NCBI RefSeq assembly: GCF_021462225.1 | Contig: NC_061813.1 | Coordinates: forward strand, 24,018,442 to 24,082,441 | Length of the DNA: 64,000 nucleotides | Reading direction: 5' to 3' | DNA from: Girardinichthys multiradiatus | Lineage: Eukaryota; Chordata; Actinopteri; Cyprinodontiformes; Goodeidae | Part shown: positions 21,544 to 48,201 of the stretch, piece by piece | Layout of the letters: every line of letters starts with the position of its first letter | Position numbering within the stretch: the stretch's first letter is position 1 | Translations under genes and position numbers: made by a program | The notes under the pieces: model-generated | The model's database searches: none | Seen by the model: the letters and a program-made list of their open reading frames with translations, nothing else | Told to the model about the DNA's origin: nothing

Positions 21544-22980
21544 GCAGATTAGAGCGAACAAGTAGTTGAGCAGTTTAATGGGGCACGTGAGGACACCTGC
21601 AGCTTCGTGCTTCAGATCCTGTAAATCCGGAGAGCTCAGTGTGACGAATTCTATGATATTTTGTCAACTTGCCTGTCACCGTAAAATCGCATTTATCCAC
21701 ACCGATATTTCCCTTTTTTAACACAAACCTGTCTGCTCCAGCAAACAACCAAAACTGCTTTTATAGAGGTGCTCACACTAACAATGATCAGTTCATCAGT
21801 CTGATCTCCTGGCTCCATGTTTTCCTTACAAATATTTATGAATATTCGATATTCCAACCCCTGCTCTAAAACTGTTTAAAGCTGTAAAGATTTGTTTGAA
21901 TTTAGATGAAATGTACAATGATAAAAAAAGCAAATATGAGTGTTTATGGAGGACCAATCCTGCCATAATTAAAATACATAATAATATATATCATAAAAAA
22001 ATTATTACTGGTCCAAAAAGTAGCTAAACAGATAAATTAGTGTGCCATTGAATGCAACAAAATAATAAAAAGAAGATATTCCTTTAATAATTGATTAATT
22101 AATCAGATATAAATATATATTTCTATTTTAATCTTTAATTGTTGTAATTTATCTCTGTGCTGTTATGCTAACAGCTAACAACTAATATTCAGTTATACTT
22201 TTTTTTAACTCTATATTTTTCCGTAGTTTATTTAATACATGTATTGTAATTAATCAAATTATATTTAAAACATGTTTTTCCCTTGAAAATATATAATTTT
22301 CAAGTTATTTTACTGTTCTTTAAATACGTAAACACTAATATATATTCTCTCGCAGTTCCCTGAGCCTCTTTCTTTCTTTCTTTCTTTCTTTCCTTAATTC
22401 CTTGGCCACTGTGTTGTCTTTCTGTCACTAAATGCATCTGCAAATTTAAAAGCAAAAAGCCTGTGACCTGTGATGGGAACTCCGGCTCTTTTTAGAAAGC
22501 CGCTTCCTTTAGTTCAGCCCCACCCCTAGTTTATGGACCCACTTTAAAAATATATATAATATTTAACTATATAGAATATAGTTTCAGAAAATCTGAGGCG
22601 GTACGAGACAATCTGATGATATTAGACTGTCCTTGTGGAACTATTTAATATAATGTTCTGAGCATAACACTATTATTTATAAAAGCTACTTAACAATATA
22701 AAAACAAATTCTAAATTGCTATTTTATCCACATTTTAATTAACAGAGTTAAAATACTGTAGTGTTACGGCCAAATCTGTTTTACATATTCAAGTTACAAC
22801 AGCCACCAGTCTTCTAAATTCAAGCACAAGGCATCTGCTTGAATACCTTCCAGATAAGCGATGCTTCCAGAGAAACAGAAGGTTCAGATGTAAAGATTAG
22901 ATCGTCGTTAAATTCATGTGCTGACAGCTCATCTATGAATCCTTGCACTAGAGATAAAATCTTAAAGACCAAAATCTTTC
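21544..22980. other. Intergenic AT-rich stretch
   Basis: No genes were recognised. It contains a (TTTC)n run at 22367-22393. Confidence 0.45.
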
Positions 22981-22982
22981 AT

Positions 22983-23400
22983 ACAGTGGTGTGAAAATGT
23001 ATTTGCTTTACAGGTTTTTTCTATTTTGGCTTTTTTGTCACACTTTAATGATTCAGATCATCCAACAAATTTTGATATGAGACAAAGATAACCCGAGTTA
23101 ATACAGAATGCAGTTTTCCAATGATGATTTCATTTATTTTGGGAAGAAATGGCTGTCAAAATCAACTTTTGCTATATAAAACCGATTAACCAAATTTTTA
23201 AAGCCCAGTTTCACTAACCACATGCAGTCATGTAGTATCAAAAAGCGCCTTTAACAGAATATCATGAATTAGGCTAAGAGATCAAGACACGTCCAGTGGC
23301 CAATCTACCAAAATTACTCAAAGAGTGGATCATCTACTTATCTAAGTCACAAAAAAACAGAACGACATCTCAAGCAAGGCTATATAAACTCAGGGTACTT
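22983..23400. mobile_element. Partial copy of a Tc1-type non-coding element ('…gtatttgc' family)
   Basis: It begins 'agtggtgtgaaaatgtattt' and shares ordered blocks ('gattcagatcatccaacaaa', 'gagacaaagataaccc') with the longer copy at 42275-43330 ('tcagatcatcaaacagattt', 'agcagagataaccagagtaa'). Confidence 0.6.
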
Positions 23401-23413
23401 TGCTTTATCCCTG

Positions 23414-23456
23414 TAGGGTGTTCAGGTTGACCTGCCTCGTGTTCCTGTACTTTTTA
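23414..23456 (+). repeat. Stray single copy of the 51-bp minisatellite unit
   Basis: The bases 'ggtgttcaggttgacctgcc…tcgtgttcctgtac' match the unit that is tandemly repeated at 25.05-25.39 kb. Confidence 0.75.
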
Positions 23457-24557
23457 GTAATTATAGTATGTAAAGAGCCACCAGAAAAAGTTTTGTTCAA
23501 TTATTTTGTATTTTGCTATAAGTTACACTATGGTCACAATATATGATAACAGCTGTCATACCCTGTGACCGTGTATATTTTAATAATAATTAGAATGTTT
23601 GTGGTCCAATGCTACTTTTAATTTATTTTAGGAGGTAAAGAGTCACCATAAACAGTTTGGCTGAATTATTTAGTCTTTTACTATAAGTTACTGTAGCTAT
23701 GGTTACAAGTTGTGATATCAGCTGTCATGTTATCTGACCGTCTGCATTTAATGTTACCTATTATGTCAGTGTAAAAAGCAAACAAACATGTCAACACAAA
23801 ACAACTACTCTAATATGTTTTAATAATACCAATAATAATACTAATGTGCATATGCACAGGTCCTGTTGCTCTCTTACCATGTGAGATTTGAGTTTAAAAA
23901 TGTTCTATGCAAGTCACCTTTTCAAAAAACGACAGGGCTTGCTCGGATTTTTCTTTGCGTTTGTTTGCCCCACTCTCTTCGGCCAAGCTTACGCAATTGG
24001 CATAGAATACTGTTCTTTGAGGCCAAGATACAGTGTAAAAACGCAACACCGCCTCCTATGGTCACAACATATGGTGGTCACAGAATATGGTGTAAAACTG
24101 GTATGTTCGGGCATAAATGGAATCAAGATAATCATCATCATCCATACAAATGCTTTTTAACTCATGGCAGTTTCTCCTTCATGTTTCTGTTACAGTGTTT
24201 TTTTCCAGGGGTTGCCTCCTGTCTCTGACTCGAAGCTCCCTGGACCTATTGGGCCGCAGCCTGGTTGCTAGCCCATGATGGTCTTAACTCCTTAAGTAAG
24301 TGCCTGAACATTATCCTGTAAGGAGAAGTCCACCAAAGGTAGAGCGATCCAACAGGTTTCTTTGAGGATTGACCTTTATTTAGCGACCTGCTATCTTCCA
24401 CACATCCACTGGGAATCACAATACACCTCTTGTGTCACCTCATGAACCCTAAAGTGCTTAGGTCTTCTAACCATAAATGGTGAGCTTCTACATGAATGAT
24501 GGTCACGTTGGGGGGGCAGGTGTCTTGAATCTTGAGAAAGATTTTAGCAACAAATCT
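23457..24557. other. Intergenic stretch, nothing firmly recognised
   Basis: There are two similar blocks around 23470-23560 and 23640-23730 (both with 'aaagag(c)cacca…tatttt…ctataagttac' and 'atatcagctgtcat'), a diverged local duplication. No gene. Confidence 0.45.
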
Positions 24558-25050
24558 GTCATGATTTGCCTATGTTTTAGTGTATTTATTAACGCTTTTT
24601 TTCTCTGTTGTTTTAGTTGATCCCATTATTTATTTTTTTATTAGTTTATTCTGTACATGTAGATCATCTCTACTAGATTTTCTTCTTGTGTTCCCCTCTG
24701 TCTCATCCTGCTCATTTCTCTTCTCTTCCTCTGTTCACTCAGCCTTCATTGGTCTCAGCTCTTTTTTATACTCACCTAATTACCCTCACCTGCTTGCCCA
24801 TCATCTTCATCGCCATCTGCACTCAGGGTTCTGTCATCTGCATTGCCACCATCTACATTTCTGGCTCAGTCATCATCATCATCATGATCTTCATCATCAT
24901 CATCTCCTGCTCTGTCATTATCACCGTCGTCGTTTACGTCGGCAACTTCACTCCAGTCTCAAGTTACTGTGTTCGAGTTGTTAGAGGACAAGCAGCCTCA
25001 CATTCATGTTCCTGAGTCCTCTTAGAGGTCAGATGAAACCATTTCCTGTT
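24558..25050 (+). other. Pyrimidine-rich low-complexity stretch, possible decayed LTR
   Basis: It is dominated by tct/cat repeats; one frame is histidine-rich, another is hydrophobic, both artefacts of (TCA)n-like sequence. It begins near 'tgtcatgatttgcc', resembling the start of the solo LTR at 38895, and has 'catctgcactcagggttctgtca' near 24816-24838, resembling that LTR's end. Assignment is weak. Confidence 0.3.
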
Positions 25051-25395
25051 TCTGAGTCCTTCGACGAGGGTCTCCAGGTAGACCTACCTCGTGTTCTTGG
25101 TCCTGAGTTCTTCGATGAAGGTGTCCAGGTTGACCTGCTTCGTGTTCCAGTTTCAGATTTCTTCGACGAGGGAGTGCAGGTGGACCTACCTCGTGTTCCT
25201 GTTCCTGAGTTCTTTGACGAGGCTGTCCAAGTTGACCTGCCTCGTGTTCCTTTTTTGAGTTCTTCAGCGAAGCTGTCCAGGTTGATCTACCTCGTGTTCC
25301 TGTTCTTGAGTTCTTCGACGATGGTGTCCAGGTGGACCTGCCTCGTCTTCTAGTTCCTGAGGTCTTCAATGAGGGTGTCCAGGTGGACTGTTCCA
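25051..25395 (+). repeat. 51-bp minisatellite, about 6.6 copies, encoding a 17-residue repeat
   Basis: The unit decodes on the plus strand as FFDEGVQVDLPRVPVPE with variants (SFDEGLQVDLPRVLGPE, FFDEGVQVDLLRVPVSD). The period is a multiple of three, so both strands have open frames of 115 codons. One copy near 25250 has lost the frame. No start site, splice signal or similar gene supports translation. Confidence 0.85.
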
Positions 25396-25894
25396 GAGTT
25401 CTTCAACAACGGTGTTCAGGTAGGTTTACCCATGTCTACACTGAATATAGAGAATCCTTTATATGCATTTTTGTGCTAAACTTAATAAATTGATAAGACA
25501 TCGAATTAAATTCAGTTTATTTAATAGCTCAAAATCAAAACAGCCGTCTCAAAGCACTTAAAAAAGTCGATTCAATTGAATCAAAAAGACAGATTTCTAT
25601 TCAAGGACATTTATTCCAATTGGTTAAAAGTTTTCTATGTAAGGAAACCCAGCAGATTGCATCGAGTAATTGACTTGCAGCAGTCCTCCAAGACAAGCAT
25701 GGAGTGACAGTTGTTTGTTTGCATTGTGTCTTTGACTTTGCAGCAATCCCTCATACCAAGCAAGGATGTAGCAACAGCGCAAAGGATAACTCCCCTTTAA
25801 CAGGAAGAAACCTCCAGCAGAACCTGGCTCAGTGTGAGCGGCCATCTGCCATGACCGACTAGGGGTTTGTGAACATGGAAAATACCCCAAAAAT

Positions 25895-26640
25895 TTCGCA
25901 GCAGCACTGATTCAGCAGTCATTTCTGTTGGAAAGAAAAGTAAAACATTAAAGGCAGTTGTAGCTCCTATATTGGCTTCATCTTCTTTTGGGCTCTGGGA
26001 AAAAGCCCGAGTACACGGAGAGAATCCTGGAATTTTAGAAGACAGAGCAGACAAACAAAAAGAAAACACGGAAGCACTTATTCAGAATTACTTTCTATGG
26101 GAAACAAGTAAAACATTACGCTGGCAGCGTAGTCCATCCTGTTCCTGTGTTCTTTGTCGAGGGTGTCCAGGTGGACCCACCTCATCTTCCAGTTTCAGAT
26201 TTCTTCGACGAGGCTGTCCTGGTTGACCTACTTCGTGTTCCAGTTCCTGAGTTCTTCGACAATGGAGAATCCTGGAATTTGAGAAGACAGAGCAGACAAA
26301 CAAAAAGAAAACACAGAAGACTAATTCAGAAGTACTTTCTATGGGAAAAAAGTAAAACATTAAAGGTAGTTGTAGCTCCTTTATTGGCTTCATCGTCTTT
26401 TGGACTGTGGGAAAAAGTCAGAGTACCTAGAGAGAACCCTGGAATTTGAGAAGACAGAGCAGAACAAATAAAAAGAAAACATGAATCACTGATCCAGTTG
26501 TACTTTCTTTGGGGGAAAAAAGTAAAACATTAAATTCAGTTGTAGCTCCTTTATTGGCTTCATCGTCTTTTGAACTATGGGAAAAAGCCGGAGTACTCGG
26601 AGAGAACCTTGGAATTTGAGAAGACAGAGCAGACAAACAG
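25895..26640. repeat. About 155-bp tandem duplications inside the L2 tail
   Basis: The recurring blocks are 'gtaaaacattaaa…gttgtagctcc', 'ttggcttcatcgtcttttg', 'gaatttgagaagacagagca' and 'tactttctatggg'. They occur in order at about 25940-26100, 26280-26345, 26350-26520 and 26525-26640. Confidence 0.8.
26126..26268 (+). repeat. Block of the 51-bp minisatellite embedded in the L2 tail repeats
   Basis: Nearly three units (FFVEGVQVDPPHLPVSD, FFDEAVLVDLLRVPVPE, FFDNG) replace part of one 155-bp unit. Confidence 0.8.
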
Positions 26641-26740
26641 AGGAAGAGAGAAAGAACTTGAAGCAGTACCTCAGCCGATGCCCTCTCCAGGAAGGTGTAA
26701 CATCTAAGGAGAACGCCAGGCCAGGTGCAGCTTCTATGAA

Positions 26741-27700
26741 TAACAGAAAGAACATTATTGAATTTATTTATAAAATCGGACTGGATAAAAATATAATGAT
26801 TTATTCATTCTGTAATTTGTTTTAGTTGGGTTGGATTATTTAATATTATTTATTATTGTAATAATAGCATTATTGATTATTTATTATTCAATATATATAA
26901 AAAATTTAAAGTGCTGTACAGTGCAAAACAATCAGTGAGCAAACACTGATAAAAACAATAGTAAAACCAACAAAAACATAAGAGCTAAAAAGCAAATTGA
27001 AATAAAAACAAACATTTAAGATAAAACTTTGAAGATAAAATAGAAACAACCCTGTTGGTGATGGTCCCGCAGGGGAAAGAAGGTGGTGGGGGTCGCAGTG
27101 GGACCATGTGGCATTTAGGCTGTCCTCCCTCAACTCCTTCCAGAAGTTACCTGCAATAGTAAAAGAAAACGAGACATGTGGGTTAAATCAAGGCCTCAGT
27201 GCTTAATACTCAGTGAATTCACATAAATAATTGCTGAGACATTTTAAGGACTACGTTGCCAGCACACAGATATTTTTTGTTTTGTTACAACCCAGATGAG
27301 TGTGTATTTGGTCTTTGTGAGCATTTGATTTGTTTCATGTTCTCAGGTTAACTGAAGAGGTTAACCTGAACTTTTCCTATTGTCATCTTTAGTCATAAAA
27401 TATCCAGTTCCACTCAGGCTCACATACACCCATCAGGAATTTCAATATCAATTAAATGAAGTCTTTAGGTTCTTCTTTCTCTAGGAAGGAGTCATAATAC
27501 AAGTACAATAGAATGAAATCTAAAAACAATAACTGGGTGCCATAATTTCAATTTATTATAGATTTTCTCTAATCCACATGGGGTCGGTATTATACATAAA
27601 GACTCAAATATATGTATGCATTACCCGAAATGTTTTAATAAGTGGTTCTTTTAAGACCAAGCTCTATCAATGATTATGTAGTGACCATGGCTGTTTTCTA
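26741..27700. other. Intergenic stretch, nothing firmly recognised
   Basis: AT-rich. No open frame above about 80 codons. Confidence 0.4.
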
Positions 27701-28361
27701 TTGCCGACTTGACCCACATGCAGAGAACACTCAGGAACAAAGTACGTTTTAATTATTTTATTTAAAGACAGGAATGAGGATCTGGCAACCATGAAGGCCG
27801 AGCTGGGCTGTGATGGGAAGGAACGGAGGTAAGTAATAGTAACTTGGAACGAATAGACTAGGTTCAGGTAATGCTTACTGATGGGGCGTCGGTATCCGCC
27901 AGGGAAAGGACGCGTCAGGACTGAGAGCTGATCCAGAGAACGATGTCAGCAGGAGCCAGGGAAATAATCCTTTGAGGAGGGGCTGACCGGATTCGCGGCT
28001 GGAGCGGTACACTGATCCATTCGGACTGCCAGCCTAGTAAGATGTCCGGTGAAGTTCACGGTCCGTGGGAATTCCAGAGGTTCTTCTAAACCAAAGCAGT
28101 GAAGCATAGAGCAATAAGAGAGGCAAAGGTTACTGAGAGCTTGGCTTGACAAGAACACTTTAAAACGTGAGATTCGAGGAGAGCCGGTTGTAATACCACT
28201 GGGGCAAAACAGTCAGCCGCTGATATGCTGGCAGTCCTCCCTTTTATTGCACCGTGGCTGATGACAAGATAGGCTGCACCAGTCAGCCTCCAGATCTCAG
28301 GACTCCTGCGACACCTAGTGAGGAAACTGGTTACTGGCATGATCAGCAGTTCAGATTCTGA
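27701..28361 (-). mobile_element. Possible solo LTR (minus orientation)
   Basis: In reverse it begins TGTCAGAATCTG and ends GTCAAGTCGGCA, with an AATAAA-containing stretch ('ctttaaataaaataat') near the end as in an R/U5 boundary. It has higher GC than its surroundings. I could not find a target-site duplication, so this is tentative. Confidence 0.35.
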
Positions 28362-28449
28362 CAATCACACTGTGAGGTTTTTGTTAAGGCGAAGGAAATC
28401 TTGAACAGTTCAAATACCATTTAGTTTTGACCCAAAAACCTTCAGGTCT

Positions 28450-28640
28450 CTGCTTGAAAGTATTAGCTGGTTTTCATTTTTCAGCATCACAAGTTAGAGC
28501 AAACATCCAAAACAACCAAAGATAGACTACAGCAAAAAACATGGACGTTTTGCTTGGCGTGGTCAGAGCCTAGAACAAAATCCAACAAAAAACCTGTTGG
28601 ATCACCTGAAAAGGCCTTTGGAGAAGAGATGCCCCCCAAA
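28450..28640 (+). mobile_element. Short Tc1-like fragment
   Basis: Decayed catalytic-domain text after the second catalytic residue ('…actacagcaaaaaacatgga', then 'ggcgtggtcagagcc' where WPSQSP is expected). Confidence 0.4.
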
Positions 28641-29734
28641 TATGGTGAATAAAAAAAAAAATGCGGGGAAATATTACCATGTAGTGATATGGCAGGCAAT
28701 AAACTCCTATTAAACTGTTGTGACTGTAGACATGTGGTAAAAGCAGCCACAGTCCAAAGAAAATCTTTAAAAGTCTGGGTAACTATCAATCCAGAGCAAT
28801 GTAATTAATGGAAGAATATGTAGTCTTTCAAATTAGAATCTAAAAAAAAAAGGCAAAGCTCAACTCTTTACAGAACTGAAAAGTAATTTATAAATAAAAC
28901 CATTTGAGAACAACAAACAGTATAAAACTCAAAAAAGAATTTAACTTCATTCCAGATGATCTTTAATAAGTAAAATATATTTTTATTGCTGTTATACATG
29001 AGATTAAGAAGTACAGTATATTGGCTATAAAATGATATGATGAACTGATATGATTACTTTGTTACAATGGGCTTAAAATGCTTGTAACAGATGTTGGTGC
29101 ATTTCAATCTGAATGATAAAACTGACCAGAATATGATATATCAGAATCCTGTAACTAATATTTGATCAGTTGCATTGTTATTTTTCATTTTGATTATAAC
29201 ATGTAGCTTCTACGGTATGTCACAAAATAAAGCATTATTATGTACAGGTTAAGTTATAAAAAAGCAAAAAAATACATATATATGTATATTAAATAAATGT
29301 TATAATATAGCGAGCAGAATAGTGGGTACATTGTTTTTTATATATTGTGAACATTCTGGTCTACTTACACACTATTTAATTTGGCAACAAACCAAACACT
29401 ACACTATAACCCCAAACTGCATCATGCCGTGGCGATGCAGTTTTCCACAAAAAAAACACTAATAATCCCATTATGAAACATGCATTTCAGTTTTAGGTGA
29501 ACCATGAAAATCTCCACATTTATATAAAAAGCAGTATTCTTGAATCAACACGTTATAAAAGAGCAACACAATTATATAACATTAATGCTAAATGAACTTA
29601 ATGTAAATATAAATTTATAATGCCCATCATTTTTGTAAAAGAACATAAAGCCAGTATATTGTATTTTCATGGTTATAATGAACAGAAAATTAGTTTGTTT
29701 TATATGCTGTGGATAAAATAGTTTGAGTAGGAGA
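28641..29734 (-). other. flt3: flt3 downstream region / 3' UTR, AT-rich
   Basis: Very AT-rich. Several minus-strand AATAAA hexamers occur (e.g. 28987-28982), but the functional one cannot be picked by eye. No other gene. Confidence 0.4.
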
Positions 29735-45620
<15,886 letters not shown>

Positions 45621-46630
45621 GAGGCTTCCTGACTCTCTGGGTTACATACTCAGACTCAGACAGCTCTGTGAAACTCTGCTGTGCAGGATGTGAGCCAGTA
45701 TGTTTTCAAAGAGGAAGTAATATACTACTGCAAATATTTACACCCTTAGATCACACACCCGGAATACTCATGGTACAGAATAAAACAATCTAAACACTGA
45801 AGCCAGGAAACTATCCTGATGTCACAAGTAAATATAATTATCTACAGTTACTATGGCAGGTAAATATTTTTATACAAAAAAGGAACTCGATTATAAGAAG
45901 AGAGGGAAAAAAATGTGCTCTACTACATTAATACATTTCCATTTACTTTAGGGCCAATTTGCTTGTTTTTCCAAATGCATGAAGAACAACTTGCATCACT
46001 ATAGGCTGAGCTGGCCCAAATTTTATAGGGCCCTGAGCAGAATTTTATTTGGGGTCCTGCTTCCTAATAAGCCCTTCTCCAACCACCCACCACAGCACCA
46101 CTAATTTGACTAATTTACCTATAACCAACAGTTGATTTTAATATATTACAAAGCACAATTCACTTAACCCTCATATTAGTGACTTCAAAGTATTTATTAT
46201 GCAACAGCAGTGAATAAATTGAGGAGAAAGATTTATTTCTCTGACATACTCATTAGGTCTGGCCAGTCATGTCCAGAGTATAACATTTTAATGCAGACTT
46301 TCTGGAGTTTGAAAAGGAGGGGCCAAGTTTAAATGGTAGTGCTTACAAACAACTACTAGAAAAAGACGAAATATGAGAAGAATTTAAAGTTTTTTTCTAT
46401 ATTTTTTTTATTCAAAAAAGCTGTCTTATTTTCTTATAAATGCAACTACAAACTTGAAGTTAGGGATATTTATTTTGCGTGAGCAGTTATGTGCTCTTGG
46501 GAGCCCCCTGTTGGGCTGGATGTCTAAACTCAACGTTGCGAAATGATCTAAATCGTGACTTAAAACAAAAACAAAGAATAATCAACAATATAAAGTTTAT
46601 TTGTAGATTAAACATAACAAGATTGTTTAT
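45621..46630. other. flt3: Upstream region of flt3
   Basis: The flt3 promoter must lie close to 45620; several purine-rich ETS-type cores (gaggaagta at 45710) are present, as expected in a haematopoietic promoter, but no motif is decisive. The rest is AT-rich with no gene. Confidence 0.4.
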
Positions 46631-46639
46631 TTAATTCAT

Positions 46640-47370
46640 GTTTTCGCTGTTTGATATTGTCTTTCCTAAAATATCAATTGCACATCCCTCCCATCACTCT
46701 CCGGTAGTTATAATACAGGACTTACGGTTAGGTTGCTCCCAGAAGGTCAGGCTGGGTCCCCACTTCTCCTCTGCTCTCACACTCAACACTGGGACACTGC
46801 AGGGTTGTGTGCTCAGTCCAATCCTCTACAGCTTCTATACATTTGACTGTGTCCCCACCCATCACAGAAACAACATCATAAAGTTAATCTCGGGCTCAGG
46901 AGAACGAGTTGGCATACATGGATCAGGAGGAACTTACCATTGGCTGGACCTGTGTGGAGCTGCTAAGTGTAGCAGAGGCAGGTTTTTCTAAAAATCCTCA
47001 GACAGAACCGTTATCCCAAAAATCTGCTCCTTGCCTTCTACCACTGCTCCACTGAGAGGGTACTCGTGTATGGATGTGTGTGGAACAGGCAACTATGCTT
47101 CCTCAGAAAGGAAGGCGATCCACTGGGTCATTTGGTAACCAGACAAAACAATTAGCTGTACCCTACCCACCCTGGAATAAATTTACACCTCCCGATCCGG
47201 CTAAAAGGCTATAGACATTTCACTGGACTTATCGCATACTGGACAATGCCTTTTCCAGCTTTTGCCATCAGGAAGGAGATGCAGAGCAAGGAAAACCAGA
47301 ACAAACCGCTTCCAAAACTGTTTTTCCCCAAAGCAAGCATGGCCATAAACTCACAATAAAGTCAATTACA
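46640..47370 (+). mobile_element. LINE reverse-transcriptase fragment (Rex1/CR1-type, uncertain)
   Basis: Plus-strand text LTLNTGTLQGCVLSPILYSF contains the QGxxLSP motif of reverse transcriptases. The active-site YADD region is deleted. The tail near 47260-47340 ('gccatcaggaaggagatgca', 'gaacaaaccgcttccaaaac') is the family's C-terminus. It has many frameshifts. Confidence 0.7.
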
Positions 47371-47842
47371 TTGGTTGTAATTTGTACATTTCACCAGTGC
47401 AATTCCTGTCTATCAACAAGTGCATTTCCATTTTTATATTCCTATTTTGTATTATTACTGTGCACTTTTTTAACTATCATGCTTCACTTTAAGTTGACTT
47501 TACTTGCAATTTCGTTATTTCTTTGTAAAAAGTGACTATAACAATAGAGATGTTATCTCATTTCATGGGAATTACGTCAATTGACAGCTTTTAGGACAGC
47601 CAATAGCAGCTGTATTTACTGAGATTGGTAACAATGTTTAAGAATGACTTGGGCCGGCTCTGACAATAATATAATCTATTCAGTTACTTTTAACATACTT
47701 TTTTCCTAAACCATATTTGCACCACATGTTAATGTAGTGCTTTTAAAGTGCATCCTTTTTCTTAATATTAATTCATTTAAAAAATCCGAATAAAAACAAA
47801 GCAGTAAATCCTAGTAGTTGCTGTAGATATGACTACTGTAAG
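47371..47842. other. Intergenic stretch between flt3 and pan3
   Basis: AT-rich. Nothing recognised. Confidence 0.45.
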
Positions 47843-48022
47843 ATGTGTTTGCAGCCGGTGAACCGCTGCTGTACCCAGGATGCAGAGCCATGCTCGCTGC
47901 TCTGGAGCTTAGCAGCCAGAGTGCAAGCAGAAAACAACAGGCTACTCTGCAAAGAAGGCAGCTGCATGGATAGCGACAACAACAACGAGCAGGATCTCAC
48001 GTATGCAGTCATATTTACTTAG
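47843..48022 (+). other. 59-codon open frame just upstream of pan3 (upstream ORF or alternative 5' exon)
   Basis: The frame MCLQPVNRCCTQDAEPCSLL… continues through a helical, charged stretch (LAARVQAENNRLLCKEG) to TAG at 48020. It has more GC than the flanks. A plausible acceptor (gtttgcag at 47848-47855) and a weak donor (CAC|GTATGC at 47999) bracket it. I do not recognise the peptide. It sits about 180 bases before the pan3 ATG, so it could be 5' leader. Confidence 0.25.
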
Positions 48023-48201
48023 AACGAAATGCATTTTATATTCACAATGCGAGGTACTAAATGTTTTCCGTGAGCTGAACTGATTTCGATCCGTTGCTTT
48101 GAGGGGAAAGTGTTTGTAAAGTAGCTGGCTAGCACGCTAGCTCTCCGCGTCTCCTCTATGGTTGAGTATCTTCCGGCAGCAGCAGCGGCAGCAGCGGTGC
48201 C

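Larger units (their letters stand above)
25485..26740 (-). mobile_element. L2-type LINE 3' region, reverse orientation, with internal duplications
   Basis: Read in reverse it matches the 3' untranslated part of the plus-strand L2 copy at 52660-53420: the end ('…tttgagacggctgtt…' and 'aaataaactgaatttaattc'), the block with 'ggccgctcacactgagc', and the beginning 'gaagctgcacctggcctggc' (26740-26715). A segment corresponding to 52900-53010 of the other copy is present three to four times here (about 25895-26640). Confidence 0.75.

Noticed and set aside
24580..25015. Histidine-rich 134-codon and hydrophobic 109-codon plus-strand frames
   Set aside because: Both arise from TCA/CAT-type low-complexity DNA read in two frames. 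There is no start context, homology or splice support.
25051..25395. Regular repeats with constant period, reminiscent of a CRISPR array
   Set aside because: The repeats are directly tandem and 51 bp long without unique spacers, in a vertebrate genome. It is a minisatellite.
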